A stretch of 64,000 nt of DNA, taken from contig OU452208.1 of assembly GCA_911728435.2 (NCBI GenBank), positions 5,704,001 through 5,768,000 on the forward strand. Reading direction: 5' to 3'. This stretch comes from Apoderus coryli (taxonomy: Eukaryota > Arthropoda > Insecta > Coleoptera > Attelabidae). Under the pieces are notes generated by a model, which saw nothing but the letters and a program-made list of their open reading frames with translations, did not search any database and was not told the DNA's origin. Numbering within the stretch: position 1 is the first letter of the stretch; the number at the start of each line of letters is the position of its first letter. The position numbers were made by a program, and so were the translations under genes. Shown piece after piece: positions 45,126-57,062 of this stretch.

Positions 45126-45397
45126 GACACCCTGTAGAAAGTTATAATAATATTAATTCTGAAAAATTTCTAATATTGGAAAATCACAAATTAACGAACA
45201 AAAAAAGAAGAAAGAAAATGTTTTGTGTTTTTAAAAGATATTTCTAAATACTTTTGACATTTGTTTTGTTGTTCTTTAACCTTTTATGTTAATTTATGTA
45301 TATTCTTTGGGATTCGGGATTGTTTACAATTAAAAACTTTTTTTTTATCATATGTTTTAAAACAACATTATGTCATCATTCTTACTGTCTACCTAAA

Positions 45398-45440
45398 ATA
45401 CAACGTTTCGGCAATGTTTTTGCCTCCTTCAGGTATATCT
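45398..45440 (-). ncRNA. hammerhead-like motif 3 (weak)
   Basis: Minus strand: CTGAAGG (rc of 45426-45432), stem II GGCA/TGCC, GAAA (rc of 45406-45409), C-GTT-G, GTA. The ninth core base is G rather than A, and stem I is not convincing. Probably a decayed relative of motif 2. Confidence 0.2.
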
Positions 45441-45668
45441 ACAAATAAAATATAAAATACAAAGGAGTCCAACATTAACCTACTTGTGTATGTAATGAAA
45501 AAAAATCATAAATGGTCGTTTATATACTTAATAGGGGGTCCTTTCAAAAAAAATCTCTAGGCATATTATTGTGATATTTGGACCATTTACAGTTAATACA
45601 ATTTCATTCAATATTAAAGATGCAAATCAACAAATAATCTGATATAATAATTTTTCAAATTGTTATAG

Positions 45669-45781
45669 GTCGGCCAGATCAAGTCCGCAACTGTACATTA
45701 TTAAACATATCAATGACATCAATATCAATTAGATGTAGTGAAGGATTTAACGGTGGACTCGCTCAACATTTTTTATTAGAG
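45669..45781 (+). CDS. sidestep-like gene, exon D (first half of a fibronectin III domain)
   Basis: Acceptor TTGTTATAG|GT, donor GAG|GTTAGT. The last G of exon C plus GT gives Gly, then RPDQVRNCTLLNISMTSISI, RCSEGFNGGLAQHFLLE. Matches the Sidestep-family pattern in which the last Ig domain (HIIAAG) is followed by RPxxVxNC...CSEGFNGGLxQxFxLEV, the start of the FNIII domain. Ends in phase 0 and joins exon E. NCT is a potential glycosylation sequon. Two introns of 20.7 and 6.3 kb isolate this 113-bp exon within transposons. Confidence 0.9.
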
Positions 45782-46200
45782 GTTAGTGAGTAATCTAATG
45801 GGATCTGTCAACACTGTAATTTCTAAAATGTATTAATCTACGCCAGTATCATTATGACATATTTATACTCCTGATTATGGCCTTCATAATAATATTGTGC
45901 TCGGTCCCACTACGAACTCATAATAGTAAAAAATGGACATTGGATTCTTGCACAATGCCTTCGATATCTGAAGGGACACTCTCAGAATCACTCATATTTC
46001 TGTTAAATTGAATGTAAATAATGACTTTGTCAAAGTAAAAATGGCAACATTCAACAAGCGCGATTCCTATAGCCCCGACTAATAATTTCGAATCTATACA
46101 AAGAAAATATAATTGGCCTATCGTAGTTCCATATGGACTTTTGTTGATGAAACTGTGTAAATAAACTAAGTACTAAACACGTTTCGTTATGCTGTTTATA
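45782..46200. other. intron spacer
   Basis: AT-rich; nothing recognised until the TA|CAGGGTG tip at 46201. Confidence 0.45.
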
Positions 46201-47844
46201 CAGGGTGAGTCACGAGGAACTGTACAGAATTCTGCCATAAGTAGAGGCACGTTAGGGGATTATCAAATGACCATTAAAAAATGTGTCCTTGTTTTCATTA
46301 TTAATATACAGGGTGAATTATGGATCTTCACCAAAACAATGTTTCATATCTTTTCAATGATTAAGTCATGGATTTCATGTCCGTAAATATAATAAATGAA
46401 AAATAATTTATTGGCAAAGCGGACTAACGGCTATTTACGGACATGAAATCCTTTTAATTTTTCATTATTTAGCATTAAACATCGACGGCAGAACGCTAGG
46501 AGACCACCGTCCGAGCATTGCTGAAACTCAAATATTTGGGAGATGCTGGCAGAAGGATAAAATGGTCTCCTGCTAGCGTTTTGTGTTCATACTATTTTTA
46601 TTTATATTTATTCCTATTTATACGACTGGTTTTACCTATACATTGAGTTTGTTCGGCCTCTGCATGGTATAGGATATGTATTACTATGTACATGTAGATG
46701 ATACGTGTTTACATGTGTCTACTGCCCTGTGTATCCTATTGTGCTTAAATGCAGGCCGATATTTGTAGATGGGCAACGACAATGGTACTCTGACGAGCTC
46801 AAAACAAGAGCGAAACGAATTGGTCAGTATCTGTCGACCCATGCCTCGGTCTGGTTCTATTGAATTAGACTGGCGCCCTGCTAAATTAAACAAAATTCCT
46901 TGTGTAGGTAAAACCAGCATTTTAGTCCGCTTCAGAAAGTCCATTACACATTTAAACATTCGTCAAGAAAAGTGTATTAAGGCAGATGGGTTTCATTTTG
47001 AACATCTTTTATAATCGTAATGTTTATTAAATTGCTTTTTACCTTGTTCCACATTGTTAAAACTGTTTTATTGTTTGGTTATTGTTTTTTATTTTATTTC
47101 TTAATTTATGAATAAACATGTCCCTGGCTTGTTCATTTCATTCCGAGTAAAATAATTAGACACATGAGTTTTCTTTAAACAAATAAGAAAACTAGGGTAT
47201 TACAAACATTTTTTATCTGTTTTCTGTCTATTACGGGTGGAAAAAGTTACATACAGGGTGAATTATTGGGATGAACCAGATTTTTAAATCCGGCCCTGTA
47301 AATCAATTCAAATTATTGTATTTACCATACAATTTACCATACAATGTCTATTTTGAAGATTTCTTTTTACTAACTAAACATTATTATACAGTAAGATACT
47401 TCATTATTGCCAATTTTCAATTTGGCTCTAAAATGAATTTTTAATTGGAAATATGAGGTGAGTGTAACAAAAAATTCAAATACCCAGGTCTAACTGTCTA
47501 TTTATGCTTTCTGAAAAAATTATATCAGATTTTTGAAAAATCATATACAGGGTGAAGTGTTGAATACGAAGCAGTCCCACAAATTTTCTCGAAGACCGAC
47601 CTGGATTTTTTCAATTCTGAATATTTCAGTTATTTGCCAGACAGCAATACACACTTTTATAAATAAATAAATCGACTTAATCATTGAAAAGGTATGACGA
47701 AACATTGTTTTGGTGAAAATCCATAATTCACCCTGCATATTAATAATCAAAACAAGGAGACATTTTTTAATGGTCATTTGATAATCTCCTGACGAGCTTC
47801 TACTTATAGTAGAAGTATGTACCGTTTCGTCGTGACTCACCCTG
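46201..47844. mobile_element. deleted DD41D-family element R (1.64 kb)
   Basis: TA at 46199-46200 and 47845-47846. Tips CAGGGTGAGTCACGAGGAAC and (rc) CAGGGTGAGTCACGACGAAA. Inverted repeats of about 175 bp each contain a second inward CAGGGTGAATTATGGAT at 46309-46315 and rc 47729-47735, i.e. 108-109 bp from the tips, the same spacing as in E1. Additional CAGGGTGAA words occur near 47256 and 47551. The centre keeps only the end of a transposase. Confidence 0.85.
46750..47014 (+). pseudogene. C-terminal remnant of a DD41D transposase in R
   Basis: In the plus strand the last codons read THLNIRQEKCIKADGFHFEH then LL-stop (47012-47014), like the GGSHFEQLL and NGSHFQHLL ends of the E1 and E2 products. 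Upstream fragments such as RIGQYLSTHASVWFY are in other frames. The catalytic core is gone, so R could move only with help. Confidence 0.55.
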
Positions 47845-49235
47845 TATTCATAGTATGTAGTGGCCATATCTACCAACACAACCGCCATTTCAATTGGCTC
47901 TGATTTCGAGAAACTTGTTAAATGCAAATTGGTGGACCCTGTACACACTTATACAGGGTGCCCCACCGGGAACCAAAACGATCTGTATATCGACGGTAAA
48001 ACTTCAATATATCGTAACTCAAAAATGGAAAATTTTCAGGAAGACAAACTATTTAAAAAATGCACATTATTTTATTACAACGATGTATGAAAAAATACAT
48101 TTTGCTTATTATTTTGAAAACAATTTTACAAAACTATTTATTTTCTAAAAGCTACTTGACTTACGCTATATTGCACATAACGAACTTAAGACTTACGACT
48201 AATTGAAGGTATGACTTGTAGGTACTTTATTAAAAGTATTAGTTTTTCTATATTACCTAAAAACTTAAAAATATCTACGTCATATTTCGTTTTTTAATGG
48301 GTAGTCGTTCATTCGTATTTTGTCTGGCCTTTCTACAACTTTAACTATAGTAAAACGCTCTTTTCTTATTCACTCTAATCTTCAACGAAAATAGTGTAAA
48401 GTTCGGCACAGATTTCTGACAATCAAAACAACTGTAAAATATGCCATGTGTTTTAACATACCTACGTTTAAATAGTCAGCGCAATGCAACGTTTACTTTT
48501 GTTGGGGCTGCTTTGAAGGGAAACATTTTTAAAATAGTTCCCAAATCGTCACTTTTTTTATTGAAGTAAAACCATTAGAAAAGAAAACAGATTTGTGTGT
48601 TATTCTTATGGAATCTACTCGCTTAAAAAACATACCAACTAACAATACTCGACTGCCAGACTGTTTTTGACATTATCGCTATCCTACACCTCGTTCTCAT
48701 TATTCGCGCAATACGTAATTAATCCGAAATCAATTTACACCCGATACACGCGCAGATGCGTCATTAAACATAAACTTTATTTCCCAAAGTTTATTTTATG
48801 TTATTTTTGCTAAAATAATTTGCTTCTTCAAAAAATCCCATATTATTTTTAATTCATTCAATTCAATTCATTAAAAGTTTGGCAACAATCAAGAAATGAT
48901 GAGAAATTCGGTGATCACACTTTATTTGAAGATTTTCACCATAAACATATTCCAGCACATTTTCCTCAATAAATTCACACATTACGCAATAGATTTACAC
49001 AATATGGAACATTATTAGATAAATGATTTTTAAACAAATTCAATTTACTCAACTCCCACAAGAAGGTAACAGATATTAAAATATTATTTTACCTAAAAAA
49101 AAACTACTAATTTATACTTATTTTTATTTTACTACTATTCACATGAACTAAATCTGGCAGAATTGTTTTTAAACGACACAAGTTGACACAGTTGGCAGTC
49201 GAATATTGATTTTTTTCCGTCCTCACCAGACAGCC

Positions 49236-49460
49236 TACAATTTCAATAATAATAAAAGAAGTTCAATGACCCCGTTCGAGTAACAATATGTGTAGACGGG
49301 CTATAATTTCAATAATAGTAAAAAAAGTTCAATGAACTGGATCATAGAGATGCAAGAAATGTATCGATATATTGTTTCTCTCATTATCAAAGATGCAAGA
49401 AATGTATCGATATATTATTTCTTTAATTATTAGAGATGCAAGAAATTTGTTGATATACTC
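49236..49460 (+). repeat. short tandem repeats (68 bp x2, 43 bp x2.7)
   Basis: AATTTCAATAATA with AAGTTCAATGA recurs at about 49236 and 49304 (about 68 bp). AGATGCAAGAAATGTATCGA starts at 49348 and 49391, and a third, weaker AGATGCAAGAAATTTGT at 49434, an exact 43-bp period. Confidence 0.85.
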
Positions 49461-49866
49461 CATTCCATCTCAATTTTTTTTAAGTTTACATAATAAATTT
49501 TTCTGAATGTTGATACTAAATAGTTTTGTTTGTTTACCGTTTATTTGATTTGAATGCCTCTTACTCTAATACAATAATGTATAGTAATTTATAAAAATTT
49601 GGATCTTGATTGATTGTTTCTTGCGGCTTCTCTGCTGCCTTGTTAGCTGGTTCTTCTTGTATGCTGGTCGAGGAAACTATTTCAATCCGACTCAGTTCAG
49701 CTCCAACCAGTTCCATTTCAGCTTAGGTCAAGAGATGCGTGTCCTACTGCTCAGTCTGGCCACATGGAGCTCGATCGTGAGTTGATTGTTGACCAGGTTT
49801 TTACTCCTGTCGCATGATCTTCAGTGTCTTGTAAATCCTCTCTGGTAGTTGATCTGGGTTGTAGTT

Positions 49867-51500
49867 AATAATAACAATAATAATAATAATACATTTATTT
49901 GCATTCAAATTATAACAACGTACAGATTAAGTCAGAATATCATAAATACATAACATAATAATGAATTGATATGCAAAATGGAGTTGAAAACAATTAAAAA
50001 AAGTTCTAAGTTCAACCCCAAAATTCATAACTTTAGAACCAAATTTCTAATACGTGCGACCAATAACTGCACTCCTTAGTCATGCCTTTTACTACAATCA
50101 AAATTTACTACTTTCCACAAAAAATTAAACAAAAAATCTATTTGAAATCCAAGTCGATTCCTGTATTTAAACTTAAAAGCTGTAACCCTTAACTTTTTGA
50201 AGTCCTCTGGTATGTTATTGTATAGCATATAAATTTGGTAAGTAAATGATCTCTTGAATAATGAAGTTTTGTGAGGCGGGGGCGAAATAAGTCCGCGAAA
50301 ACGTAAGTTCAACGTATGAACATCAGTCCTATATTTAATTTTATTAGAAAGGTATGGAGGACGATGGTTATTTATTATATTATGAAATAAAACTAGCGAA
50401 TGTAGCTTTCTTCGATCCTGCATGCTCAGCCACATAGCCTCCCTCAATTTGTGCGAAACGGGCTCAAATTTTCTAATTCCATTAACGAATCTAGGGCACG
50501 ATTTCTGAACTTTTTGAATTATGTCTTTATCAGAATAATCTATGCACGGTCCATACCCAACATCACAGAAGTTAAAGTAGCTTAAGACTAAACATCGGTA
50601 AGTTTTTTTTCAAAGGTTGTGATAGTAGATGCCTATGGGGATATAACATCTTTAATGACGAATATGCTCTCTGGATATTAATGCTCACATGCTTCTTAAA
50701 CCGCAATTCGACATCCAATTCCAAGCCAAGATTTCTTGTTGAAGTTGAGAACTTTAAACTTGAGTTATTTACTTTGATATTCAGTTGCAACTCCAACAGG
50801 CGCCTGTTTTTACCAAAGTCAAGAACGTCAGACTTCCAGACATTGATCATGAGACCGCGCTTTTGAGAGAGCTCCACAATTCTGTTAATATCCTCGTTAA
50901 TATCTTGATTAGCTAGATAATAGTCGTCATAAGTAAAGCGGAAGTAAATTTGCCGGTCATCGGCATATATATGCTCCTTGCAATGCTTTAGACTTGACCC
51001 TATGTAGCATGTGTAAATGTTAAACAATAAAGGTGAAAGTATTGAGCCTTGTGGAACTCCACACGTCAGGCTTTCCTTTGAACAAATTGAAACCTGTTTT
51101 GCAAATAGCTGTGAAAGAATCTGATTGACTGTTCAGAAAACCCAACAAATTTCAAAACCGATAGAAGCGTCTCATGGTCAATTGTGTCAAATGCCTTAGA
51201 ATAATCCAACAGAACAAGCACCGTGCTCTTGCCTTGGTCCGTCGCACGAATTATGTCATCAACAATGTCCAAAAGCGCTGTAGCCTGGTCTAAAACCTGA
51301 TTGATGTTCAGGTAAAATATAATTTTTTCTAAAACCTTTGAAAGTACTGTAAGGACACTAATCGGTCTAAGATCATTTATAGAAGTTATTGTACTTGTTT
51401 TGGGGAAAGGAATTATCTTTGAAACCTTCCATTCATCTGGAAATTGGCCTTCTCAAATGCAAGTATTTATTATATTTGTTATGTAGGGTAGAATGTGCGG
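49867..51500 (-). mobile_element. non-LTR retrotransposon U (degenerate)
   Basis: The tail is AAATGTATTATTATTATTAT at about 49867-49900 (rc). Upstream on the minus strand: C-terminal region 50076-50447 (RRKLHSLVLFHNIINNHRPP, FKRSFTYQIYMLYNNIP); RT core 50572-51027 with YADDRQIYFRF and LGLELDVELRFKKHV; 51066-51272 with VLVLLDYSKAFDTIDHETLL and FVGFSEQSIRFFHSYLQ; further up LRPISVLTVLSKVLEKIIF to about 51490. Broken by several frameshifts and stops. Related to element X (shared DYSKAFDTIDHE). Confidence 0.88.
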
Positions 51501-52081
51501 AACGACCAACTCTAAATTAATTTAACATACGTTGAATGCAAATGGGCAAATTTGTCACATGTTCTTGATATTACTTTATCATATTGTCCATATATAATAA
51601 ATAAATTTAAATAATGTTCATGCGTATAATTTAAACATCCCGGATATTTTTATTCATAATATTAAACTGGTAAGTGACACCGTCATGACAGTTTTTGAGT
51701 TGCATTATCGATACACAAAGTCTAGTTAAAATTTTTGTAGAATCCAAAACTGTAATAATACTCGTATATACAGTGTTCTATTTGAAATAAGCAAGTTGAA
51801 ACCTACTTCCGGTATAACCGGGTGTCTATAACTAATAATTATCTTACCTCATCCGTCCACGTAGACATAGTTACACTACCAAATTTTGAAAATTCTCCTA
51901 TACCTATGCGCAGTTTTCTATATACAGATCAATTTGGTTACGGTGGGACACCCTGTATATATATTTTGTTTCATTCCAATACTATGTTTGAGTAGACAAA
52001 AAGACAAGTGCAATTGGAGCCACTATTTAATGGTTATTTACGTAATATGTTGATTGGTTTTGATTATAATTCCATTTCCAG

Positions 52082-52277
52082 ATTAGAGAAAGCCACAGTC
52101 AAACACTGCAAAGCAATCTGACATCACCTGTTGCCAGATTTTCCATAACAAATTTGGAGCCGGGTGGTCAATATCAAGCCGTGATTTTTGCATACAATTC
52201 AAAGGGTCGCAGTGAACCGGTCGTTTTGCAGGCATCGACATTGAGATTACCAGAGAAACAATTGACAGCAAAAAATG
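52082..52277 (+). CDS. sidestep-like gene, exon E (second half of fibronectin III)
   Basis: Acceptor CCATTTCCAG|ATT, donor AATG|GTAATG; phase 0 in, phase 1 out. Encodes IRESHSQTLQSNLTSPVARF, SITNLEPGGQYQAVIFAYNS, KGRSEPVVLQASTLRLPEKQ and LTAKN. NLEPGGQYQAVIFAYNSKGRS is the canonical F-G region of an FNIII domain (LxPGxxYxxxIxAxNxxGxS), and LRLPEKQLT is typical of Sidestep-family proteins just before the membrane-proximal part. The next exon (linker/transmembrane) is not within the remaining 11.7 kb as far as I can see. Confidence 0.9.
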
Positions 52278-52489
52278 GTAATGTATTGGGAAATTTTATG
52301 TTTTTACGCTACAATGATTTATGTTTATCGAACGGGCATAAATAACCATTGAGTTTTACCGTTCTAAAAATATGTATGTTTATACAGAGGCCTTCAGAAG
52401 AGAAAGCAGCACTTTGTTCTTATAACAATATGGTCGTATTACCTAAAATTATGATTTTTTTAAAACATCAAAAATCGTGATTTTTAGCT

Positions 52490-52685
52490 CTCCATATATT
52501 TTTTTTTAATTTCACCGGAAATACTTGTTTTCGGTCATTTTATACATAAATAAGTAGTTTTAAAAAAATGTCTGTCTCTCTGTCTCTATCCACGAAAACG
52601 CAAAAACCGCTTAACAGATTTTAACCAAATTTGGTACAAGAATACTATTGGCAAAGATTAATCTACACAATAGATAGTCAGCCCA
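52490..52685 (+). repeat. interspersed repeat fragment (same family as 37240)
   Basis: AATTTCACCGGAAATACTTG, TTTTCGGTCATTTTATACAT, ACCGCTTAACAGATTTTAAC and CAAATTTGGTACAAGAATAC parallel 37270-37390. Incomplete. Confidence 0.65.
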
Positions 52686-53722
52686 ATGCATTAAAATCAG
52701 AACATCTCTAAGTATGCCTGCCACTACGTGGCGTAGACTAGCGTGTAAAGCATAGAGCAGTATTGTCACAGCCAGAAACCGTTTTGTAGTTTATTAATAT
52801 CAAAAACAAAACGCGACGTATAACAATAATTATTTAGATCATTTGCAACAGATATGCACCGGCAATGCTGTATTGTCAGAGAGAGAAATTGATGAAATTC
52901 TGTATTAATCTGGAGGGGATACGCAGGGAGGGTAGAAAAAAAAACAAGCGAATGTGGTGTGTGTCGTGCTGTTGCCAATTCGTCGGTAAAAGAAACACAC
53001 AGGGTGATTTATTACAAGTACAGTATTGAAATAAAAGCCTAATCTCTATGAATTAAATTTAATATAATAATATTTAATCCATGTCATACATGTTTCAAGA
53101 CTAGACCAGTCCCATGATCAGTGGCGAACAATCGTTAAATGAAAAGCTTTTAGATAGAAACATACTTTTGACTAAATATTTCACGTAGACAATGTGGCAA
53201 AGATGTAACAAGATTGTTGTAGATCTTATAATACCTATAATAAAAAAATTATCAGTGCTACCTATATTATATTAGGTATACCTATTATAATAGTATGTCT
53301 TTTCATCAGGTATAAGTTCCACTTTATCGGTTTAGGTACTTAAAATTTACTTCTTTTTAATGTTTCTTCGGGTAAATAATAAGTTCGGTAGGAATAGGGC
53401 TTTGGGTATGAAACAAAAAAGATAGAAAATAGAAATTTGATATAGGGGTAGTTCTAAGCATTTACAAGTTTGTGACGTGTAGCGATTTTCGATGCCGCCC
53501 CCGAAGGTATACATGAGGGCGGCGCAATGCCGTTTTAAATATCTCGTTTCGCTTTCTTGGAAAATAAAAAATTATAACTGATAACTGAAACTTAGTACTT
53601 AATACGTGGGCGTAAGAGGTAAGCTCACTTCACAGGTCTCTATTAATGAAAGAAAGTTAACATTTTGAGCATCTGCGTAAAATTAAATGTATCCGTTTGG
53701 TGGGTAGTTTTGATTACAATAA
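52686..53722. other. intron spacer
   Basis: AT-rich. An orphan CACAGGGTGATTTATTA tip lies near 52999. A short GC-richer patch at 53480-53540 (GCCGCCCCCGAAGG) has no recognised function. Confidence 0.4.
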
Positions 53723-53794
53723 GTCGGTGCCAAGCCCAAGCCCGAAACAAAATAAATCTATATTTACCTACTACCTATTTGGCTTGGTACCGAC
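53723..53794. repeat. 72-bp hairpin
   Basis: GTCGGTGCCAAGCC at 53723-53736 pairs with GGCTTGGTACCGAC at 53781-53794 with one mismatch; flanks AATAA and TATTA also partly pair. Could be a very small MITE. Confidence 0.6.
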
Positions 53795-53869
53795 TATTAT
53801 GTGCATTGTTGTCTTTTGAATGATATTTGTATTTTGTTATTTTTCGTATTTTTTATTAGTTCTCTTGAC

Positions 53870-54076
53870 AGCTCTGGTGTCATCAATACACCTGTATCCC
53901 GAATTGCACCAAATTGCGATGCTATTGAACAAGCATATAATCCTAAATATAATATTCTTTTTGAACTACCTGTATCTCGAAAACCAAGCCGTAGCGGACC
54001 CATGTACATATGAAATTTGTATCTTAAAATTAGTCAAAGAATCACCCTTTAAAGTTTGTACAAGTACTTATGCAAC
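53870..54076 (-). repeat. CAGGGTG-type transposon end fragment
   Basis: CACCCTG|TA at about 54068-54076 (rc TA|CAGGGTGTTGCATAAGTA) ends a stretch with CTGTATCTCGAAAACCAAG. No left partner found; TATCTCGAAAAC resembles other transposon ends. Confidence 0.35.
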
Positions 54077-55106
54077 ACCCTGTATACATAGATACTTTGA
54101 TTTGCAATTTGCAAATCTGTCAAACTAGGTAATGCTGTTTTTTTTTATTTACTTTCAAATATGGTGTTATGTAATTGTATTCAAATTAAATGTTTGGGGA
54201 TGATATTTACGAGTTTTATTTTTTTATATAGAGAAACTGTTATTCAGTTTTTAAGGATCAATCTGAAGCAGACGATTGTACTTGTTAAAACATGAAAAAA
54301 GTTATTGTCGTGATACTTTTAACACCCTGTTGGTGGGTTTTTAAAGCTTTTTACGAAACGTGTTAACAATACAATCTACATAAATCGTTAGTTTTTTAAA
54401 GTTTTATGATCATTGCACAAAAACCAATATTAGGGAGACTGTAAGTTTTTTTTCAATTCGGCGTTGCAGAATTTGAACCTAATTGTGATAATTGTGTTAT
54501 TTTACTAGTATAGATATTTTTGAGTAAATTAATTCGGTTATAATCGATGAGTAGAATCTTTGGAGTAAAATACATTTCACAAAAACCCTGAACCATATTT
54601 CTCAATAGATTTAAATTTTTATTAAAAACAGATTAAAAATTCTAATTTTTTACATCCTGCATTTCGAAACCGTATTTTTTTAAATAATTATTGTCATGCT
54701 GGAAATTTCAAACCTTATTTACTTCAGCAACTTGTAAAAAGCACAGCCTTTTTAATATTAACATTTCTTAAAATCGATATTACGCGATAACGATGACTTT
54801 CTATCAATATCACAGAAGGATACATTTATTACGTATATAATTTGTTAGATTTTACATCTCCGAATTGAAACACACGCAAAAAATCTGCATAAAAAAGTTA
54901 GGGTAGCATTTCACGTCTTTATGCCCCTTTAATTTACCCGCCTCTGAGATTTATTTTTTCATAATGTTAACGACAAGTTGAATCTGCTGTTTGAGTTTGA
55001 TCCTTAAAACTGAATCAGGTAATAACCGGAAGACCTATCTATAACGCCAAATTTCGTTAATTTAAATATAACTTTTTGATGCATCCTTATATCCGAAATT
55101 TAAAAT
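54077..55106. other. intron spacer
   Basis: AT-rich. Another orphan AACACCCTG lies near 54320. No gene recognised. Confidence 0.4.
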
Positions 55107-55140
55107 TAAATGACTAAAATAATATTATTTTAGTCATTTA
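55107..55140. repeat. 34-bp perfect palindrome
   Basis: TAAATGACTAAAATAAT followed directly by its reverse complement ATTATTTTAGTCATTTA, no loop. Confidence 0.97.
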
Positions 55141-55544
55141 AAATTATTGTCTAAAACATTTAATGAACCAGCCCTGTATATTTATACTATTATAGTAATT
55201 TCTTTTATTTTCGTCCATACACATTAATCTTTGCGTAGATAGGTATACGTATACCATATAATTTTATATTACTACCCGACAAAAAACACTGCTGCACAGT
55301 AGTACATATATGATAACTATAATATAAAAACAAACTCCCACCTCGTAGGGGAAAGTATACTCGTCCTTGTCTAACATTGCCCATATGATTATTTGATTTC
55401 AACACAATACATATAACGCCATCTACAATTCCATGGTTGCATGTTTTTCTAATAGATGTAGCTCGTGTCGAGACAGTTTCAATTTTTGTTTTATGTCCCA
55501 TATACGCTGACTATCTATTGTGCAGATTAATCTTTGCTATTGGA
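55141..55544. other. intron spacer
   Basis: No gene. Overlapping opposite frames at 55205-55501 and 55437-55631 do not look coding. Confidence 0.4.
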
Positions 55545-56130
55545 CATGGCAAGAAGCTGATTAGATTTTGGGAAACATTGAGCGTAGGCAAGGGGTGTAA
55601 AAGAGGGTTCAAAAATAAAAAAAATTCATAGTTCTTACACTTATCCGAAATACTGCATAATTTTTTACGCATTTAATTGAATATAACCTAGAATATTGAA
55701 CATAAAATATTAGACCACACTGGCATTCGAAAATAGTGTAAAAATAGGGTAAAAAAGATTTAAAAAAAACGTATTTCTTAAACATATTAACTAGTTATTT
55801 ATAGCTTCGATAGAATATAAGCTATAAAATGTGTCATAAATAACTTACTTTCATAGGCGTTCGTAAATAGTGGAAAAGGGGTCATAACATAAAAAAATAT
55901 ATATTTCCTAAACTTATTTGAAATATGGAATAATTTTTCATATTTGTGATACAATATAAAAATATTCCATAAAAGAATTGGTTCACACAGGCGTTCGAAT
56001 ATAGTCTAAAAAAGGGTCAAAAACGAAAAAAAAAAAACGTTTTCCAAATATACCAGAAAAATTGGCTAATTATATATAGCTTTGATATAAGATAACCTAC
56101 AAAATGTAGCATAAAATTTCATAATAAAAC
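55545..56130 (+). repeat. diverged 134-bp minisatellite, about four units
   Basis: GGC-anchored units at about 55587, 55722, 55856 and 55990. Each has AGGCGTTCG-like start, ATAGTGTAAAA, AGGGTCAAAAA, CGTATTTCTTAAAC and a TATAGCTTCGATA...AAAATGTGTCATAAA end. The first unit carries ATTGAGCGTAGGCAAGGGG as at 37420. Confidence 0.85.
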
Positions 56131-56271
56131 TAAAAAAAATCAACTATTTTGTGTACAAAAACTTGGCCTAGAAGATCTGAGATATATAATATGTACGTAT
56201 AAATAGTGCCTCCAAAGAGAACAAAAAGGAATAAAACCCTATACCCTCAACTCTAATACGCTGTGATCTAT

Positions 56272-56365
56272 ACACCATATCTCTGAAGCTTCTGCAAAAG
56301 TATGTCCTGATCAACAAGGTCAAATGCTTTACTGAAATCGGTATACCTACACGGGTTGCATTACC
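56272..56365 (-). pseudogene. reverse-transcriptase relic
   Basis: The minus strand reads YTDFSKAFDLVDQDILLQKL then QRYGV-stop, a fragment around the first catalytic Asp of a non-LTR RT. Nothing else of the element was found. Confidence 0.75.
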
Positions 56366-56459
56366 CTCATCCATTGTCGTTAATATGTAGCTTGCGTATG
56401 GAAACAAATTTGTGGTCGTCGACCTTGTATATGTTGCGTACTTCCTGTGTGACACTGTA

Positions 56460-57060
56460 CAGCATTTTCCTAATTCCCAACATCCAATTTAACATTCAGT
56501 TGCAACAATTTACAACACATTTTCGTTTCCTATTATTCCCCAAAAACTATTTGAAAACAACTATCAGTCTCTTCTCTATACCCACTCGACTAGACACACA
56601 CAACCTCAATTCTATTTCATGAAAAGCTGAAATGTAATTCATTTATCAACCTGACTTTAACTCTAACCGAAACAAGAAGAGAATTTGACCGAAATAAACT
56701 TTAACCATCCCTTGTGTGTGGAATACACTTTTTTTCCTTCTCGACACCCCTTTATCCTACGTTCGACTTGATTTTCACAGAACTTCCCGGTTCCTTTGGC
56801 GCGTTATCAGGACAGGAAACTTTTCAACGCGCGGCAGGGTGGCGTTCGTATGAGGGTGAAATCATTTGAATGAAAAATTACTACGAAGCTATATAAGATA
56901 ATATATTGGCTATGAATAAAAATGGGGGTTCAATAGAACGATATTGGTATTAGAATTTATTGGGAAATCGAATAAATTTTTCTTTCACATTTTTTTAAAC
57001 GAATATTTATAAAATTTATAATGGTTTATATCATACAGGCAGTTCGGTGGCAACCTAATA
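56460..57060. other. intron spacer
   Basis: No gene recognised. AT-rich after 56860. Confidence 0.4.
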
Positions 57061-57062
57061 TA

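Larger units (their letters stand above)
47954..51955. mobile_element. CAGGGTG-ended element S (4.0 kb, contains U)
   Basis: Left tip TA|CAGGGTGCCCCACCGGGAAC then GATCTGTATATCGA; right tip (rc) TA|CAGGGTGTCCCACCGTAACC then GATCTGTATATAGA. TA at 47952-47953 and 51956-51957. These about 45-bp ends match closely enough to pair. Inside are short tandem repeats and non-LTR element U; no transposase seen. Confidence 0.55.

Noticed and set aside
46684..47014. Both overlapping frames as genes
   Set aside because: Only the plus-strand end (FHFEHLL) resembles a transposase; the minus frame is its shadow.
53480..53540. GC-rich patch as a CpG island or promoter
   Set aside because: Only about 60 bp, with no promoter motif or adjacent gene.
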